Positions 18,166 to 27,543 of a DNA stretch of 64,000 bases are shown piece by piece. How positions within the stretch are numbered: position 1 is the first letter of the stretch; each line of letters opens with the position of its first letter. Source of the stretch: Streptomyces sp. Ag109_O5-1. Lineage in GTDB: Bacteria > Actinomycetota > Actinomycetes > Streptomycetales > Streptomycetaceae. Below the pieces are notes generated by a model. That model made no database searches, had not been told where the DNA came from, and saw nothing but the letters and a program-made list of their open reading frames with translations. The stretch covers positions 9,982,001-10,046,000 of the forward strand of contig NZ_RKQF01000001.1 in assembly GCF_003814875.1 (NCBI RefSeq). The letters are read 5' to 3'. A program made the translations under genes and the position numbers.

Positions 18166-19947
18166 TCACCCGTGCCACGACCGCCACAGCGCCGCGTAGG
18201 CGCCGTCGGCGGCCACCAGGTCGTGATGGCTGCCGAGCTCGCTGATCCGGCCGTTCTCGACCACGGCGATGACGTCCGCGTCATGGGCGGTGTGCAGCCG
18301 GTGGGCGATGGCGACCACGGTGCGGCCGTCCAGGACCCGGGCCAGGGACCGCTCCAGATGGCGGGCCGCGCGCGGGTCCAGGAGCGAGGTCGCCTCGTCC
18401 AGGACCAGCGTGTGCGGGTCGGCCAGCACCAGCCTCGCCAGCGCGATCTGCTGGGCCTGCGCCGGGGTCAGCGCCAGCCCGCCCGAGCCGACCTCGGTGT
18501 CCAGGCCCTCCTCCAGGGCCCGCGCCCAGCCGTCCGCGTCGACCGCGGCCAGGGCGGCCCACAGCTCGGCGTCCTCGGCGCCGGTCCTCGCGAGCAGCAG
18601 GTTGTCCCGCAGGGAGCCCACGAAGACGTGGTGCTCCTGGTTGACGAGGGCGACATGGGAGCGGACCCGTTCGGCGGTCATCCGGGACAGTTCCGCGCCG
18701 CCCAGCGTGATCCGGCCGTCCCGGGGCGCGTAGATCCCGGCGAGCAGCCGGCCCAGGGTGGACTTGCCCGCGCCCGAGGGACCGACCAGGGCCAGCCGGG
18801 TGCCGGGCGCGACCTCCAGGGAGACCTGGCGCAGCACGTCGACGCCCTGCAGGTAGCCGAAGCGGACCTCGTCGGCGTGCACCTCCCGGCCGGAGGGGGC
18901 CAGCGCGGCGTCCCCGGCGTCCGGCTCGATGTCGCGCACGCCGACCAGCCGGGCCAGCGACACCTGGGCGACCTGGACCTCGTCGTACCAGCGCAGGATC
19001 AGGTTGATCGGTTCGACGAGCATCTGCGCGATGAGCGCGCCCGTGGTCAGCTGACCGACGTCGAGCCGGCCGTGCAGGACGAAGACCCCGCCGAGCAGCA
19101 GGACCGAGCCGAGCACCGTGGTGTGGGTGGCGTTGAGGGCCGGGAAGAGCACCGAGCGCAGCCACAGGGTGTAGCGCTCCCAGGCCGTCCACTCCTTGAT
19201 CCGGCGCTCGGACAGTGCGACGCGGCGGGCACCGAGGCGGTGTGCCTCGATGGTGCGCCCGGCGTCCACGGACTCCGCGAGGGCGGCGGCCACGGACGCG
19301 TATCCGGCTGCCTCGGAGCAGTAGCCGGCGGGCGCCCGTTTGAAGTACCAGCGGCACACGACCACCAGGATCGGCAGGGCGAGCAGCACGCTGGCCGCGA
19401 GCGGCGGAGCCGTGACGGCGAGCCCGCCGAGCAGCAGTACGACCCACACGATGCCGATGGACAGCTGCGGTACGGCCTCGCGCATGGCGTTGCCGAGCCG
19501 GTCGATGTCGGTGGTGATCCGGGACAGCAGGTCGCCCGTGCCCGCCCGCTCCAGGACGCCCGGCGGCAGCCCGACCGACCGGACAAGGAAGTCCTCGCGC
19601 AGGTCGGCCAGCATCCGCTCGCCGAGCACGGCACCCCGCAGCCGTACCTCGCGCACGAAGACGGCCTGGACGGCGAGCGCGAGCACGAACAGGCCGATGG
19701 TCGGCCCCAGACGGAGTTCACGGGCACCGTCGGAGACCCGCTCGACGAGCCCGCCGAGCAGGTACGGGCCGGCCATGGAGGCGACCACGGCCACCGCGTT
19801 GACCGCGATCAGCAGGAAGAAGGCCCGGCGGTGCCGGCGGAACAACTCGGCCACGTAGGCACGCACGGTCGCGGTGGCGCCGACGGGCAGGGTGGTGGCC
19901 GTCGTCGGGGCCGCCGGGTCGTAGGCCGGTGGCGCGACGCCGATCAT
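18166..19947 (-). CDS. ABC exporter subunit with intact Walker A but degenerate signature motif
   Basis: A 593-residue half-transporter: six-helix membrane domain (about 40-320) followed by a nucleotide-binding domain. Walker A is GPSGAGKST (near 389) and Walker B TLVLDEATS with the catalytic Glu (near 515); the H-loop is AIAHRLH. The signature motif, normally LSGGQ, reads LTPAQ (near 490). Its partner at 19944-21755 has the reverse pattern, so the two should form a heterodimer with one working ATP site. The ATG overlaps the partner's stop (ATGA), ensuring coupled translation. The substrate is unknown. Confidence 0.9.
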   Translation of the reverse strand: MIGVAPPAYDPAAPTTATTLPVGATATVRAYVAELFRRHRRAFFLLIAVNAVAVVASMAGPYLLGGLVERVSDGARELRLGPTIGLFVLALAVQAVFVREVRLRGAVLGERMLADLREDFLVRSVGLPPGVLERAGTGDLLSRITTDIDRLGNAMREAVPQLSIGIVWVVLLLGGLAVTAPPLAASVLLALPILVVVCRWYFKRAPAGYCSEAAGYASVAAALAESVDAGRTIEAHRLGARRVALSERRIKEWTAWERYTLWLRSVLFPALNATHTTVLGSVLLLGGVFVLHGRLDVGQLTTGALIAQMLVEPINLILRWYDEVQVAQVSLARLVGVRDIEPDAGDAALAPSGREVHADEVRFGYLQGVDVLRQVSLEVAPGTRLALVGPSGAGKSTLGRLLAGIYAPRDGRITLGGAELSRMTAERVRSHVALVNQEHHVFVGSLRDNLLLARTGAEDAELWAALAAVDADGWARALEEGLDTEVGSGGLALTPAQAQQIALARLVLADPHTLVLDEATSLLDPRAARHLERSLARVLDGRTVVAIAHRLHTAHDADVIAVVENGRISELGSHHDLVAADGAYAALWRSWHG

Positions 19948-21755
19948 GCGCTCTCCTCGATCTCTTCCAGGGCGCCGCTCCGCAGCGCCACTTCCTCGTC
20001 CAGGGAACCAGGCAGGGCCGCTTCCTCGTCGGTCTCCCGCGTCACCACGGCCCGGTATCGGGGCTCGGTGCGCACCAGTTCGCGGTGCACGCCGACCGCC
20101 ACGACCTCGCCCTCGTGGACGAGCACGACCCGGTCGGCCCGGTCGAGCAGCAGCGGCGAGGAGGTGAACACCACGGTGGTACGGCCGGATCGCACCTCCC
20201 GGATGCCCTCCGCGATCCGCGCCTCGGTGTGGGAGTCGACGGCGGAGGTGGGCTCGTCCAGGACGAGCACCCCGGGGTCGGTGATCAGCGAGCGGGCCAG
20301 GGCGAGCCGTTGGCGCTGGCCGCCCGACAGGGAGCGGCCCCGTTCGGTGATCCGGGCGTCCATCGGGTCGGTGATGTCCAACGAGCCCTGGACCAGGGCA
20401 TCCAGGACGTCCGTGCACTGGGCGGCGGCCAGCGCGTCCTCGGCCCGCACGGCCCCGGAGGCCGGCACGTCGAGCAGTTCGCGCAGCGAACCGGACAGCA
20501 GCACCGGGTCCTTGTCCTGGACCAGCACCGCGGTGCGGGCAGCGGCCAGGGGCAGTTCGTCCAGCGGCACCCCGCCGAGCAGCACGGAGGTGCCGGCCTC
20601 GGCCGGGTGGCCGCCGAGGCGTTCGGCGAGGTCTCCGGCCGTGTCGGGGTCGCCGCAGACCACGGCCGTCAGCTGTCCCGTGGGCGCGAGCAGACCGGTG
20701 GCCGGGTCGTACAGGTCGCCGGCCGGAACCGTGTCCGCTCGCGAGCCGCCGGTGTCGGTGGCCCGCTCCAGGGAGAGCACCCGCGCGGCCCGTTTCGCCG
20801 AGGGACGGGAGAAGGAGTACGCCATGGCGATCTCGGTGAAGTGCTGCAGCGGGTAGTTGAGGATCATGACCGCGCTGTAGACGGTGACCAGTTCGCCGAC
20901 GGTGACGCGGCCCTGCCGGGCGAGCTGGACGCCGTGCCAGACGACGACGATCAGCAGCAGCCCGGGCACCAGCACCTGGATGGCGGAGATCAGCGCCCAC
21001 ATCCGGGCGCTGCGCACGGCGGCGTGGCGCACCTCCTGGGAGGCGCGGCGGTAGCGGTCGAGGAAGAGGTCCTCGCCGCCGATGCCGCGCAGCACCCGCA
21101 GCCCGGCGACGGTGTCCGAGGCCAGCTCGGTGGCCCGGCCGGCCTTGGTGCGCTGGAAGTCGGCGCGCCGGGTCGCCCGGGGCAGCAGCGGCAGCACGGC
21201 CAGTGCCACCAAGGGCAGGCCGACGGCGACCACCCAGCCGAGGGCCGGCTGGTAGAAGAGCAGACCGACCCCGACCAGGACGACCGTCACCGCGGCGGCG
21301 GTGAAGCGGGAGACCGCCTCGACGAACCAGCCGATCTTCTCGACGTCGCCGGTGGAGACGGCGACCACCTCGCCGGCCGCCACTCGCCGGGTCAGTGCGG
21401 AGCCCAGCCGGGTGGCCTGGCGGGCGAGCAGCTGCTGGACGCGGGCGGCCGCGGTGATCCAGTTGGTGACGGCGGCCCGGTGCAGGAAGGTGTCGCCGAC
21501 GGCGATCGCCGTGCCGCACAGCACCAGCAGACCGCCCGTCAGCGCCAGCCGGGTGCCGGAGCGGTCGACGACGGCCTGCACGGCGAGGCCCACACAGAAC
21601 GGGAGAGCGGAGACGGAAACGAAGTGCAGCAGGCCCCAGGCCAGGGCCTTGAGCTGGCCGCCCAGCTGGTTCCGCCCGAGCCACCACAGGAACCGGGGAC
21701 CCGAACGCGCGTCCGGAACGCCAGGGTCGGAATACGGAAGATCTTGAATGTGCAT
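19944..21755 (-). CDS. ABC exporter subunit with lost Walker A but canonical LSGGQ
   Basis: A 603-residue half-transporter, first gene of the pair. Six-helix membrane domain in residues 30-320. In the nucleotide-binding domain the Walker A position reads CGDPDTAGD (near 368), without the GKS/T needed to hold ATP phosphates, while the signature is canonical LSGGQRQRLALAR (near 478) and Walker B is VLVLDEPTS. This subunit therefore contributes the signature to the ATP site of its partner. The pattern matches heterodimeric multidrug or peptide exporters with asymmetric sites. Confidence 0.9.
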   Translation of the reverse strand: MHIQDLPYSDPGVPDARSGPRFLWWLGRNQLGGQLKALAWGLLHFVSVSALPFCVGLAVQAVVDRSGTRLALTGGLLVLCGTAIAVGDTFLHRAAVTNWITAAARVQQLLARQATRLGSALTRRVAAGEVVAVSTGDVEKIGWFVEAVSRFTAAAVTVVLVGVGLLFYQPALGWVVAVGLPLVALAVLPLLPRATRRADFQRTKAGRATELASDTVAGLRVLRGIGGEDLFLDRYRRASQEVRHAAVRSARMWALISAIQVLVPGLLLIVVVWHGVQLARQGRVTVGELVTVYSAVMILNYPLQHFTEIAMAYSFSRPSAKRAARVLSLERATDTGGSRADTVPAGDLYDPATGLLAPTGQLTAVVCGDPDTAGDLAERLGGHPAEAGTSVLLGGVPLDELPLAAARTAVLVQDKDPVLLSGSLRELLDVPASGAVRAEDALAAAQCTDVLDALVQGSLDITDPMDARITERGRSLSGGQRQRLALARSLITDPGVLVLDEPTSAVDSHTEARIAEGIREVRSGRTTVVFTSSPLLLDRADRVVLVHEGEVVAVGVHRELVRTEPRYRAVVTRETDEEAALPGSLDEEVALRSGALEEIEESA

Positions 21756-21947
21756 GGCGTCCCAGCGGCTCGTGTCGGGGGAGGTGGCGACAAGCCGTGA
21801 CAGGTTCGCGTCGGAGCGTGCTCGAAATCAAACGGTTTTCTGTGGTGGCCGCCGAAATCCGCTGCCTTCCGGCCAGGGCCTGCTGCCCAACACGCGCTGA
21901 CCGTCATGCGATTGAGCCGACGGGCCGATATGCGCTGCCCGGCCGGC

Positions 21948-23918
21948 CTATGGCCTGGGCGCGCCTCCGGTGGTGGTGCGGGCGTCCACCAGGTCCACGT
22001 CGTTCGCCCGGACGTAGGCGAGCCGGTGGCCGAGCTGGATCTCGTAGTACTTCTCGTGGCCCACCACCACTGGTTGCGGTGTGTCGGAGAAGAACGACCT
22101 GTCGACGTAGGAACTGCCGACGCCGGCCTGTGTCACATACCGCTGTCCCGCCCGCATGCTGTACGGGAGCGGCGACTCGTCCTCCTCCTCCACTCCCTCC
22201 GGGTACGCCTCCTCCTCGGGGAGGGCCCGCCCGAACACCGGGACCTCGTCCAGGCCCTCCTTCGGCGTCACCATGCGGCCGCTCGCGCCGACGGCCGTCG
22301 GGTGGTCCGCGGGATTCTTGAACCAGGCCTTCTCTCCCTGGTACCAGATCGCCGTCCACTCGCCGCGCCGCTCGGCGACGGCGAACGTCTGGCCGGTGGA
22401 GACGCGTGATCCCAGATCGCTGACGTCCTCCGTGGATTCGTCGCCGTCCGGTCTGCGGCCCGGGTCCTGGATCAGCGGGGAGTTCTCGTCCGGTTCGGTG
22501 TACAGGCGGACGGCGCTGGACCCGTGCGGCGCGCACGGCTTGCCATGGCCGTCGCACCCCGTGTACCGCGGCTTGTGGGTGGCGTAGTCCGGAAGGATCA
22601 TCACCATGGGGCTGTCCGGTCCGGCCGTGGCCTTCAGCGGTGCGCCGAGCAGGTCGAAGTAGTGGCGCCAGTCCCAGTAGGGGCCGGGGTCCTCGTGCAT
22701 CTCGGGGATGCTGTCGGTGGTCGGGGACGGCACGTTGTCATGGCCGAAGATGTGCTGCCGGTCGAGCGGGACGCCGTACTTCTTGGCGAGGTAACGCACC
22801 AGGCGCGCCGAGGAGCGGTACATCTGCTCCGTGTACCAGGTTCCGGGGTGGGCGAGGAATCCCTCGTGTTCGATACCGATCGAGCGGGCGTTCACGAACT
22901 TGCTGCCCGAGTGCCAGGCCTCGTCCTTCGTCCTGACGTGCTGGGTGACGTGGCCGTCGCTGGAGCGGATCGAGTAGTGCCACGACGCCTCCGTCGGATC
23001 CTGCACGGTCTGGAACATGTTCGGCAGCTTCGCCTCGGTGTCGTGGATGACGATGTACTCGATCCGCTGGTCCCTGGGCCGGTCGGCGAGGTCGTGGTTG
23101 CCGTAGTCGCCGTCGTCGTCGATCTGCACGTACGGCGCAGCCAGCCAGTCGCAGGCCAGCTCCGGAGGGCACTCGACGTTCTTCGGCCGGGGGGTGCCCT
23201 GCAGGCCGGGGTGCGGTCTGACACCGGGGGCGGCCGGGAGGGTGACGTCCTGTCCTTCGGCGGTGGTCCGGTGCGCTCCCCGGCGGATGAGGCCGAAGAC
23301 ATCGTTGGCGTACGTCGTCGCCGACGTGATGTCAGGTGTACCGGGGAAACGTTCCACCGCCTGCCACCAGTCCGCGGGGTCGGCGCTGAGCGGCTTGCCG
23401 AGCCGGCGCTGCGTGGCGGCCAGGATCGCCGCGCCGCCGCGTACGTTGGCTACGGCGTCCGTCCGCAGCTGTCCGGCCGGGATCCGGATCAGCCGCGCGG
23501 CGCGTTCCAGGTCCGCCGGCTGCACGGTGTGGGCGCCGGGTGCGCCCGCTCCCACCTCGCCCGGCACGGCCGTACCGCTGTTGGGCGTCGCCGGGCCCGG
23601 CGACGGCGACGGGGCCTGCATGCGCGCGGCGTCCACCAGGTGCATCGGCCCGTAACCGCCCGCGACGCTGGGGGTGCCGGGATGGGAGTCCCAACGCGAC
23701 TGCATGTAGGACACACTCATAAGCACGCTGCGCGGCACATGGAACTCGCGCGCGGCGTCCGTGAAGGCGTTCTGCAGGCGCTGGTCCTCGGCGTCGCCGG
23801 AACTGCACGCCGGGAGCATCAGCAGTGGTGGCAGCAGCGCGGCCGTCGCGATCAGGCAAGCCGTCCGGCGGCAGATGCGGACCTTGTCGGGCACTCGTGG
23901 AGTGACAGTTCTTCTCAT
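21948..23918 (-). CDS. Lipoprotein N-acetylmuramoyl-L-alanine amidase (Amidase_2) with a transglycosylase-like N-terminal domain
   Basis: A 656-residue exported cell-wall enzyme. A lipobox LPAC at 35-38 follows the hydrophobic core, so it is probably a lipoprotein. Residues 48-230 resemble a lytic-transglycosylase-type helical domain, but the catalytic Glu of the ESxW motif is replaced by Gln (MQSRWD, near 73). Residues 250-420 are a zinc amidase of the T7-lysozyme/PGRP type: IVIHDTE (first His), WHSGSKF, IGIEHEG, GHDNVPSP (His) and MHEDPG (third ligand region). The C-terminus around 480-560 looks like an SH3b cell-wall module (TFAVAERRGEWTAIWYQ). It would cleave the stem peptide from muramic acid. 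Confidence 0.85.
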   Translation of the reverse strand: MRRTVTPRVPDKVRICRRTACLIATAALLPPLLMLPACSSGDAEDQRLQNAFTDAAREFHVPRSVLMSVSYMQSRWDSHPGTPSVAGGYGPMHLVDAARMQAPSPSPGPATPNSGTAVPGEVGAGAPGAHTVQPADLERAARLIRIPAGQLRTDAVANVRGGAAILAATQRRLGKPLSADPADWWQAVERFPGTPDITSATTYANDVFGLIRRGAHRTTAEGQDVTLPAAPGVRPHPGLQGTPRPKNVECPPELACDWLAAPYVQIDDDGDYGNHDLADRPRDQRIEYIVIHDTEAKLPNMFQTVQDPTEASWHYSIRSSDGHVTQHVRTKDEAWHSGSKFVNARSIGIEHEGFLAHPGTWYTEQMYRSSARLVRYLAKKYGVPLDRQHIFGHDNVPSPTTDSIPEMHEDPGPYWDWRHYFDLLGAPLKATAGPDSPMVMILPDYATHKPRYTGCDGHGKPCAPHGSSAVRLYTEPDENSPLIQDPGRRPDGDESTEDVSDLGSRVSTGQTFAVAERRGEWTAIWYQGEKAWFKNPADHPTAVGASGRMVTPKEGLDEVPVFGRALPEEEAYPEGVEEEDESPLPYSMRAGQRYVTQAGVGSSYVDRSFFSDTPQPVVVGHEKYYEIQLGHRLAYVRANDVDLVDARTTTGGAPRP

Positions 23919-23922
23919 ACCA

Positions 23923-23957
23923 GAGGGTCTCCAACCGCTTGCTGAGGGTCTCCAACC
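23923..23957. repeat. 14-bp direct repeat, two copies exactly 21 bp apart
   Basis: GAGGGTCTCCAACC occurs at 23923-23936 and again at 23944-23957, immediately upstream of the amidase ATG on the minus strand. The 21-bp period equals two DNA turns, as expected for a dimeric activator or repressor. On the minus strand each copy reads GGTTGGAGACCCTC and includes GGAG, and the proximal copy probably also serves as the ribosome site. Confidence 0.7.
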
Positions 23958-24133
23958 ACACTCGTCGCAACCGGGGCAAGGGTGTTGCCCTTCACGTCAC
24001 CCCTCGTACGTTTCCGTGCCGGGCGCGACCCGGCGCGCCGAGCGTCGACCGGGTGGCCCAGCGACCCGGCACAGGCCACCCGGTCGGCGGCAGCGGCTCG
24101 GCGTCCGAGAGGGCGGCCACGAGCCGTGCCGGC

Positions 24134-25663
24134 TCAGTCCTCGACCGGGTCCACGTGCCAGTCGGGGTGGCCCGGCATCGGCGGGGTGTGGGGCCCGTAC
24201 AGCCAAGGGGTCAGAAACGGCGTCAGATCCTTGCCCGCGACCCTGGAGGCGAGTGCCACGAAGTCCTTGGTGCCGGCCGCGCGGCCCCGGTACTCGGTCA
24301 CCCAGGCCCGCTCGATCCGGCCGAACGTCTCGTCACCGACCTTCTCCCGCAGGGCGTACAGCACCAGCGCCGAGCCGTCGTACCGCATCACCTTGAACAG
24401 CGTCGGCTCGGTGGGCTCGGCGGGCGCGCCGTCGTCGTGGCGCCACTGGTCGTGCTGTTCGTAGGCCGCCCGCATAGCGTCATCCATGCTGACGCCGCCG
24501 TGCTCCTCGGAGTACAGCCGTTCGTAGAAACGGGCGTGACCCTCACTCAGCCACAGGTCGGACCACCGCCGGACGGCGACGCTGTCACCCGTCCAGTGGT
24601 GGGTCAGCTCGTGGACGAGATTGCGCTCGGCGTCTACGCGGTCACCCAGCAGGTCGTCCTTCGGCACGAGGGACAGCGACTGCGTCTCCAGCGCCACCGG
24701 CAGATCGGTGTCGCCGACCAGCACGCCGTAGCTGCGGAACGGATACGGGCCGAGCCGCTGCTCCAGCCAGGCGAGGTGCTCCGGGGTGAGCGAGCGTTCG
24801 GCCTCGGTGTCGGCGACCAGGTCGTCCGGCACCACGTCCCGCACGGCCCGCCCGCCCGGCCCCCGGCCGGCGACGAACGTGAGCTTCCCGATCGCCAGCT
24901 GGACCAGCTGGGCCGCGATGGGCTCCTCGGAGTCGTACGTCCACTGCACCCGCCCGCCGGGCTCCCGGACGCGTTCCACGAGCCGGCCGTTGGCCACCGC
25001 GCTCAGGCCCGGCGGGGTCGTGATGTGGAAGGTGAAGGGCGCCCGCAGGCTGGGGTGGTCGTCCGCCGGGAAGATCATCTTGGCGCCGTCGGGCTGGGCA
25101 CAGACCACCGTGCCGTCGGGGGTGGGCACCCAGCCGTACTCCCGGATCGCGTCGTCGCGATGCCGTCGCTGGGTGGGGTCGGCCGTGTAGGCGACGTGGA
25201 CGGTGAACGTGCCGCCGCGCGGGATCGGCTTCGCGGGCGTGACGACGAGTTCGTCGCCGTCGCGTTCGGCGGTGGCCGGGGCGCCGTCGACGGTGACCTT
25301 GTGCAGGGTGTTGCCCGCGAAGTCCAGGTCGAAGCGGGACAGCGCCTGGGTGGCGGTGGCGCTGATGGTGGTACCTGCCGCGAAGGGCGTCCCGGGTGCC
25401 TGCCAGTCGAAGTCGAGTGTGTAACGGCGGACTGTGTAGCCGCCGTTGCCGTCCAGCGGCATGAGCGGGTCGCCGATCCCCGGTGCGCCGGGGGAGGGGG
25501 CGGGGCCGGCCGAGGCGCCGGGGGCGGGGGAGCCGTGGTCCCGGTGCGGGTCGCCGGCGGAACAGCCGGTGCCGGTGAGCGCGACGGCGCCCGTCAGGGC
25601 GAGGGCGGCGCGGAGTACATGGCGCCGATGCCGGGGAGCCGGGTGTGATGGTGGCGGCTTCAC
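24134..25663 (-). CDS. Secreted M1-family zinc metallopeptidase (probable lipoprotein)
   Basis: A 509-residue exported aminopeptidase-type protein. The GTG start is followed by a signal sequence ending at a lipobox-like GTGC near Cys34, then a Pro/Gly/Ala-rich linker. The catalytic site is the gluzincin motif HELTH followed, after exactly 18 residues, by the third ligand Glu (WLSEGHARF). The usual GAMEN exopeptidase motif is replaced by ALETQ, so aminopeptidase specificity may be altered. The N-terminal beta-saddle domain (60-270) is present, but the long C-terminal domain of pepN-type enzymes is not. It probably trims extracellular peptides. Confidence 0.87.
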   Translation of the reverse strand: MKPPPSHPAPRHRRHVLRAALALTGAVALTGTGCSAGDPHRDHGSPAPGASAGPAPSPGAPGIGDPLMPLDGNGGYTVRRYTLDFDWQAPGTPFAAGTTISATATQALSRFDLDFAGNTLHKVTVDGAPATAERDGDELVVTPAKPIPRGGTFTVHVAYTADPTQRRHRDDAIREYGWVPTPDGTVVCAQPDGAKMIFPADDHPSLRAPFTFHITTPPGLSAVANGRLVERVREPGGRVQWTYDSEEPIAAQLVQLAIGKLTFVAGRGPGGRAVRDVVPDDLVADTEAERSLTPEHLAWLEQRLGPYPFRSYGVLVGDTDLPVALETQSLSLVPKDDLLGDRVDAERNLVHELTHHWTGDSVAVRRWSDLWLSEGHARFYERLYSEEHGGVSMDDAMRAAYEQHDQWRHDDGAPAEPTEPTLFKVMRYDGSALVLYALREKVGDETFGRIERAWVTEYRGRAAGTKDFVALASRVAGKDLTPFLTPWLYGPHTPPMPGHPDWHVDPVED

Positions 25664-25741
25664 CGGACAGGTCCGTCGTGAACTGGGCGCAGGGCTGCGC
25701 TGCCATGAGCGGTCGTGATCTCCATGGCAGCACTGTGGCAG

Positions 25742-25764
25742 TAAGATCGTCTTATAGCACTATA
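25742..25764. promoter_or_regulatory. Two overlapping AT-rich palindromes in a divergent promoter
   Basis: TAAGA-TCG-TCTTA (25742-25754) overlaps TATAG-CA-CTATA (25753-25764), inside an unusually AT-rich stretch between the divergent M1 peptidase and PNGase A-like genes. Both are perfect inverted repeats with five-base arms. They are likely operator sites or part of the promoters; no regulator gene is adjacent. Confidence 0.5.
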
Positions 25765-25855
25765 TATACCTCTTGTGTTCGTCCGCTCGGGTCATGGGAC
25801 GGGCGGCCGGTCTCCCCATTGCGGTCGGCGGCCAACTCCCCGTAGAACACCGGCC

Positions 25856-27451
25856 ATGAGAAGACGGATCGTCATGTCCATGCTCGCCGGGGTGACTCTC
25901 CTGGCGAGCGCGTTCCTCGGCACGGGTGCCCCCGCCGCCCGGGCCGCCGACGTACCGGCCGAGTTCGGCACCGACTGGCACGACCCGGTGACCGCCGCCC
26001 CGCCGGTGTCCGTGCCCAAGGGTGCCAAGTCCTGCCAAGTCACCCTGGCGCAGGCCCAGTTCCGTGACTTCACGCCGTACAAGGGAACGTACACACCCCC
26101 ACAGGGCTGCGGCGACCGCTGGAGCAAGGTGGTGCTGCGGCTCGACGGCAAGGTGAAGGGCCGTCAGTACGACCGCCTCGGCTATCTGCACGTGGGCGGG
26201 GTGGAAGTGCTGCGTACCTCCACCCCCGAGCCCTCGCCGGACGGCATCGAGTGGCATGTGCAGAAGGACGTCACCCGCTACAGCGACACCTTCCGCAGGG
26301 CACAGGACGTCGAGATGCTCATCGGCAACGTTGTCGACGACACCTACACCGGCGTCATCGACGTCAAGGTCACGCTCACCTTCTACGAGGGGCACCCTCG
26401 GGCCGATGTTCCCGACAAGGTGCTGACCCTCGCCGGCGGCACCACCCTCACCACCCCGCGCAACAGCGAACGCATCGTCGCCGAGGTGTACGCCACCGGA
26501 TCCGGCGGCGGCTGCGAGGAGTTCTGGTACCTGACCGTGGCCGACCCGGCGTCGTACTCCTGCAAGGCGGACAAGGGGCCCTACCGGGAGGTGCAGATCA
26601 AGGTCGACGGCCAACTGGCCGGAATCGCCACGCCGTTCCCGAACGTATGGACCGGAGGCTGGTCCGACCCCTTCCTCTGGTACGTCATTCCGGGCCCCCG
26701 CGCCTTTGACGTCAAGCCGATCGACTTCGACCTGACGCCGTTCGCGGGGCTGCTCGACGACGGCCGTCCGCACCAGGTCGAGGTCTCCGTCGCCGGGGTG
26801 CCCGAGGGGCAGGCCGGCTGGAGCGCCCCCGTGAACGTACTGGTCCGGCAGGACGCGCACCGCGCCCATGTCACCGGGAAGCTCACCGCGGCCAAGGCCA
26901 CCGAGCCCGTCAACTCCTCCGTGTACACCCCGGGTTCGGGGGAGTACCGGGTCGACACGGACGCCGGGCACCGGCTCGCCGTGTCCGGATACGTCGACAC
27001 CTCGCACGGCCGGGTGACCACCACCGTCAGCCGGACGCTGGCCAACACCTCCGTCCACCGCTGGAACGACGGCGAGACGACGGACGCGCTCGACGCCACC
27101 TGGACGGACGACCAGAACGTCACGGTGGAGGCGGGCGGGGTGCGCCGGGCGACGCGCACGCTGTGGACGTACACGATGAACGGCGCCACCACCATCGGCA
27201 CCGACGACCGGCTGCGCACCGAACTCACCCTCGGCGACCGGGCGTCGGTCCATCGGGCCGGGGGCGGCTGGTCGCGGCTCGACGACACCTACAGCGGTGA
27301 CGCGACGTACACCCTCGGTGTGCCGCGCGACCAGCGGCACGCGGTAGGTACGTCGAGCGAGCGCTACCGGCTGTACGGGTCCGGCGATTGCTACGACCGT
27401 TCACTGGCCACCGAACAGGGGGTGCTGACCGAGGACCGCAGCGGCTGCTGA
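25856..27451 (+). CDS. Secreted peptide-N-glycosidase A-like protein
   Basis: A 531-residue exported protein with signal peptide 1-30 (cleavage ARA-ADVPAEF). The rest matches the plant/fungal PNGase A family: repeated beta-sandwich segments with DRWSKVVLRLDGKVKGRQYDRLGYLHVGGVEVLRTSTPEP, where the RTST-P-EP block is family-typical, followed by WHVQKDVTRYSD. Family members remove N-glycans from glycoproteins by cleaving the Asn-GlcNAc bond. A streptomycete would use this to strip plant or fungal glycoproteins for nutrients. The start ATG at 25856 lacks a strong ribosome site. Confidence 0.82.
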   Translation: MRRRIVMSMLAGVTLLASAFLGTGAPAARAADVPAEFGTDWHDPVTAAPPVSVPKGAKSCQVTLAQAQFRDFTPYKGTYTPPQGCGDRWSKVVLRLDGKVKGRQYDRLGYLHVGGVEVLRTSTPEPSPDGIEWHVQKDVTRYSDTFRRAQDVEMLIGNVVDDTYTGVIDVKVTLTFYEGHPRADVPDKVLTLAGGTTLTTPRNSERIVAEVYATGSGGGCEEFWYLTVADPASYSCKADKGPYREVQIKVDGQLAGIATPFPNVWTGGWSDPFLWYVIPGPRAFDVKPIDFDLTPFAGLLDDGRPHQVEVSVAGVPEGQAGWSAPVNVLVRQDAHRAHVTGKLTAAKATEPVNSSVYTPGSGEYRVDTDAGHRLAVSGYVDTSHGRVTTTVSRTLANTSVHRWNDGETTDALDATWTDDQNVTVEAGGVRRATRTLWTYTMNGATTIGTDDRLRTELTLGDRASVHRAGGGWSRLDDTYSGDATYTLGVPRDQRHAVGTSSERYRLYGSGDCYDRSLATEQGVLTEDRSGC

Positions 27452-27543
27452 GGCGAGTTGTGTGCGATGCGTCACTCGGCAGGTGATTTACACGGCTGAT
27501 ACACGGCGGTCTCGGACGGGATCAAGAAGGGCTTCAGAGTGAC

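Noticed and set aside
13132..20856. A 2574-codon open frame on the plus strand
   Set aside because: It is antisense to tesB, the DExH helicase and the ABC exporter, which have clear motifs. Long shadow frames are expected at this GC content; the translated sequence has no domain and is dominated by Arg, Gly, Val, Leu and Asp.
19948..21831. A fused two-domain ABC protein of 1221 residues
   Set aside because: The N-terminal half of that frame is out of frame with the real first subunit and lacks ABC motifs; the true arrangement is two genes with an ATGA overlap.
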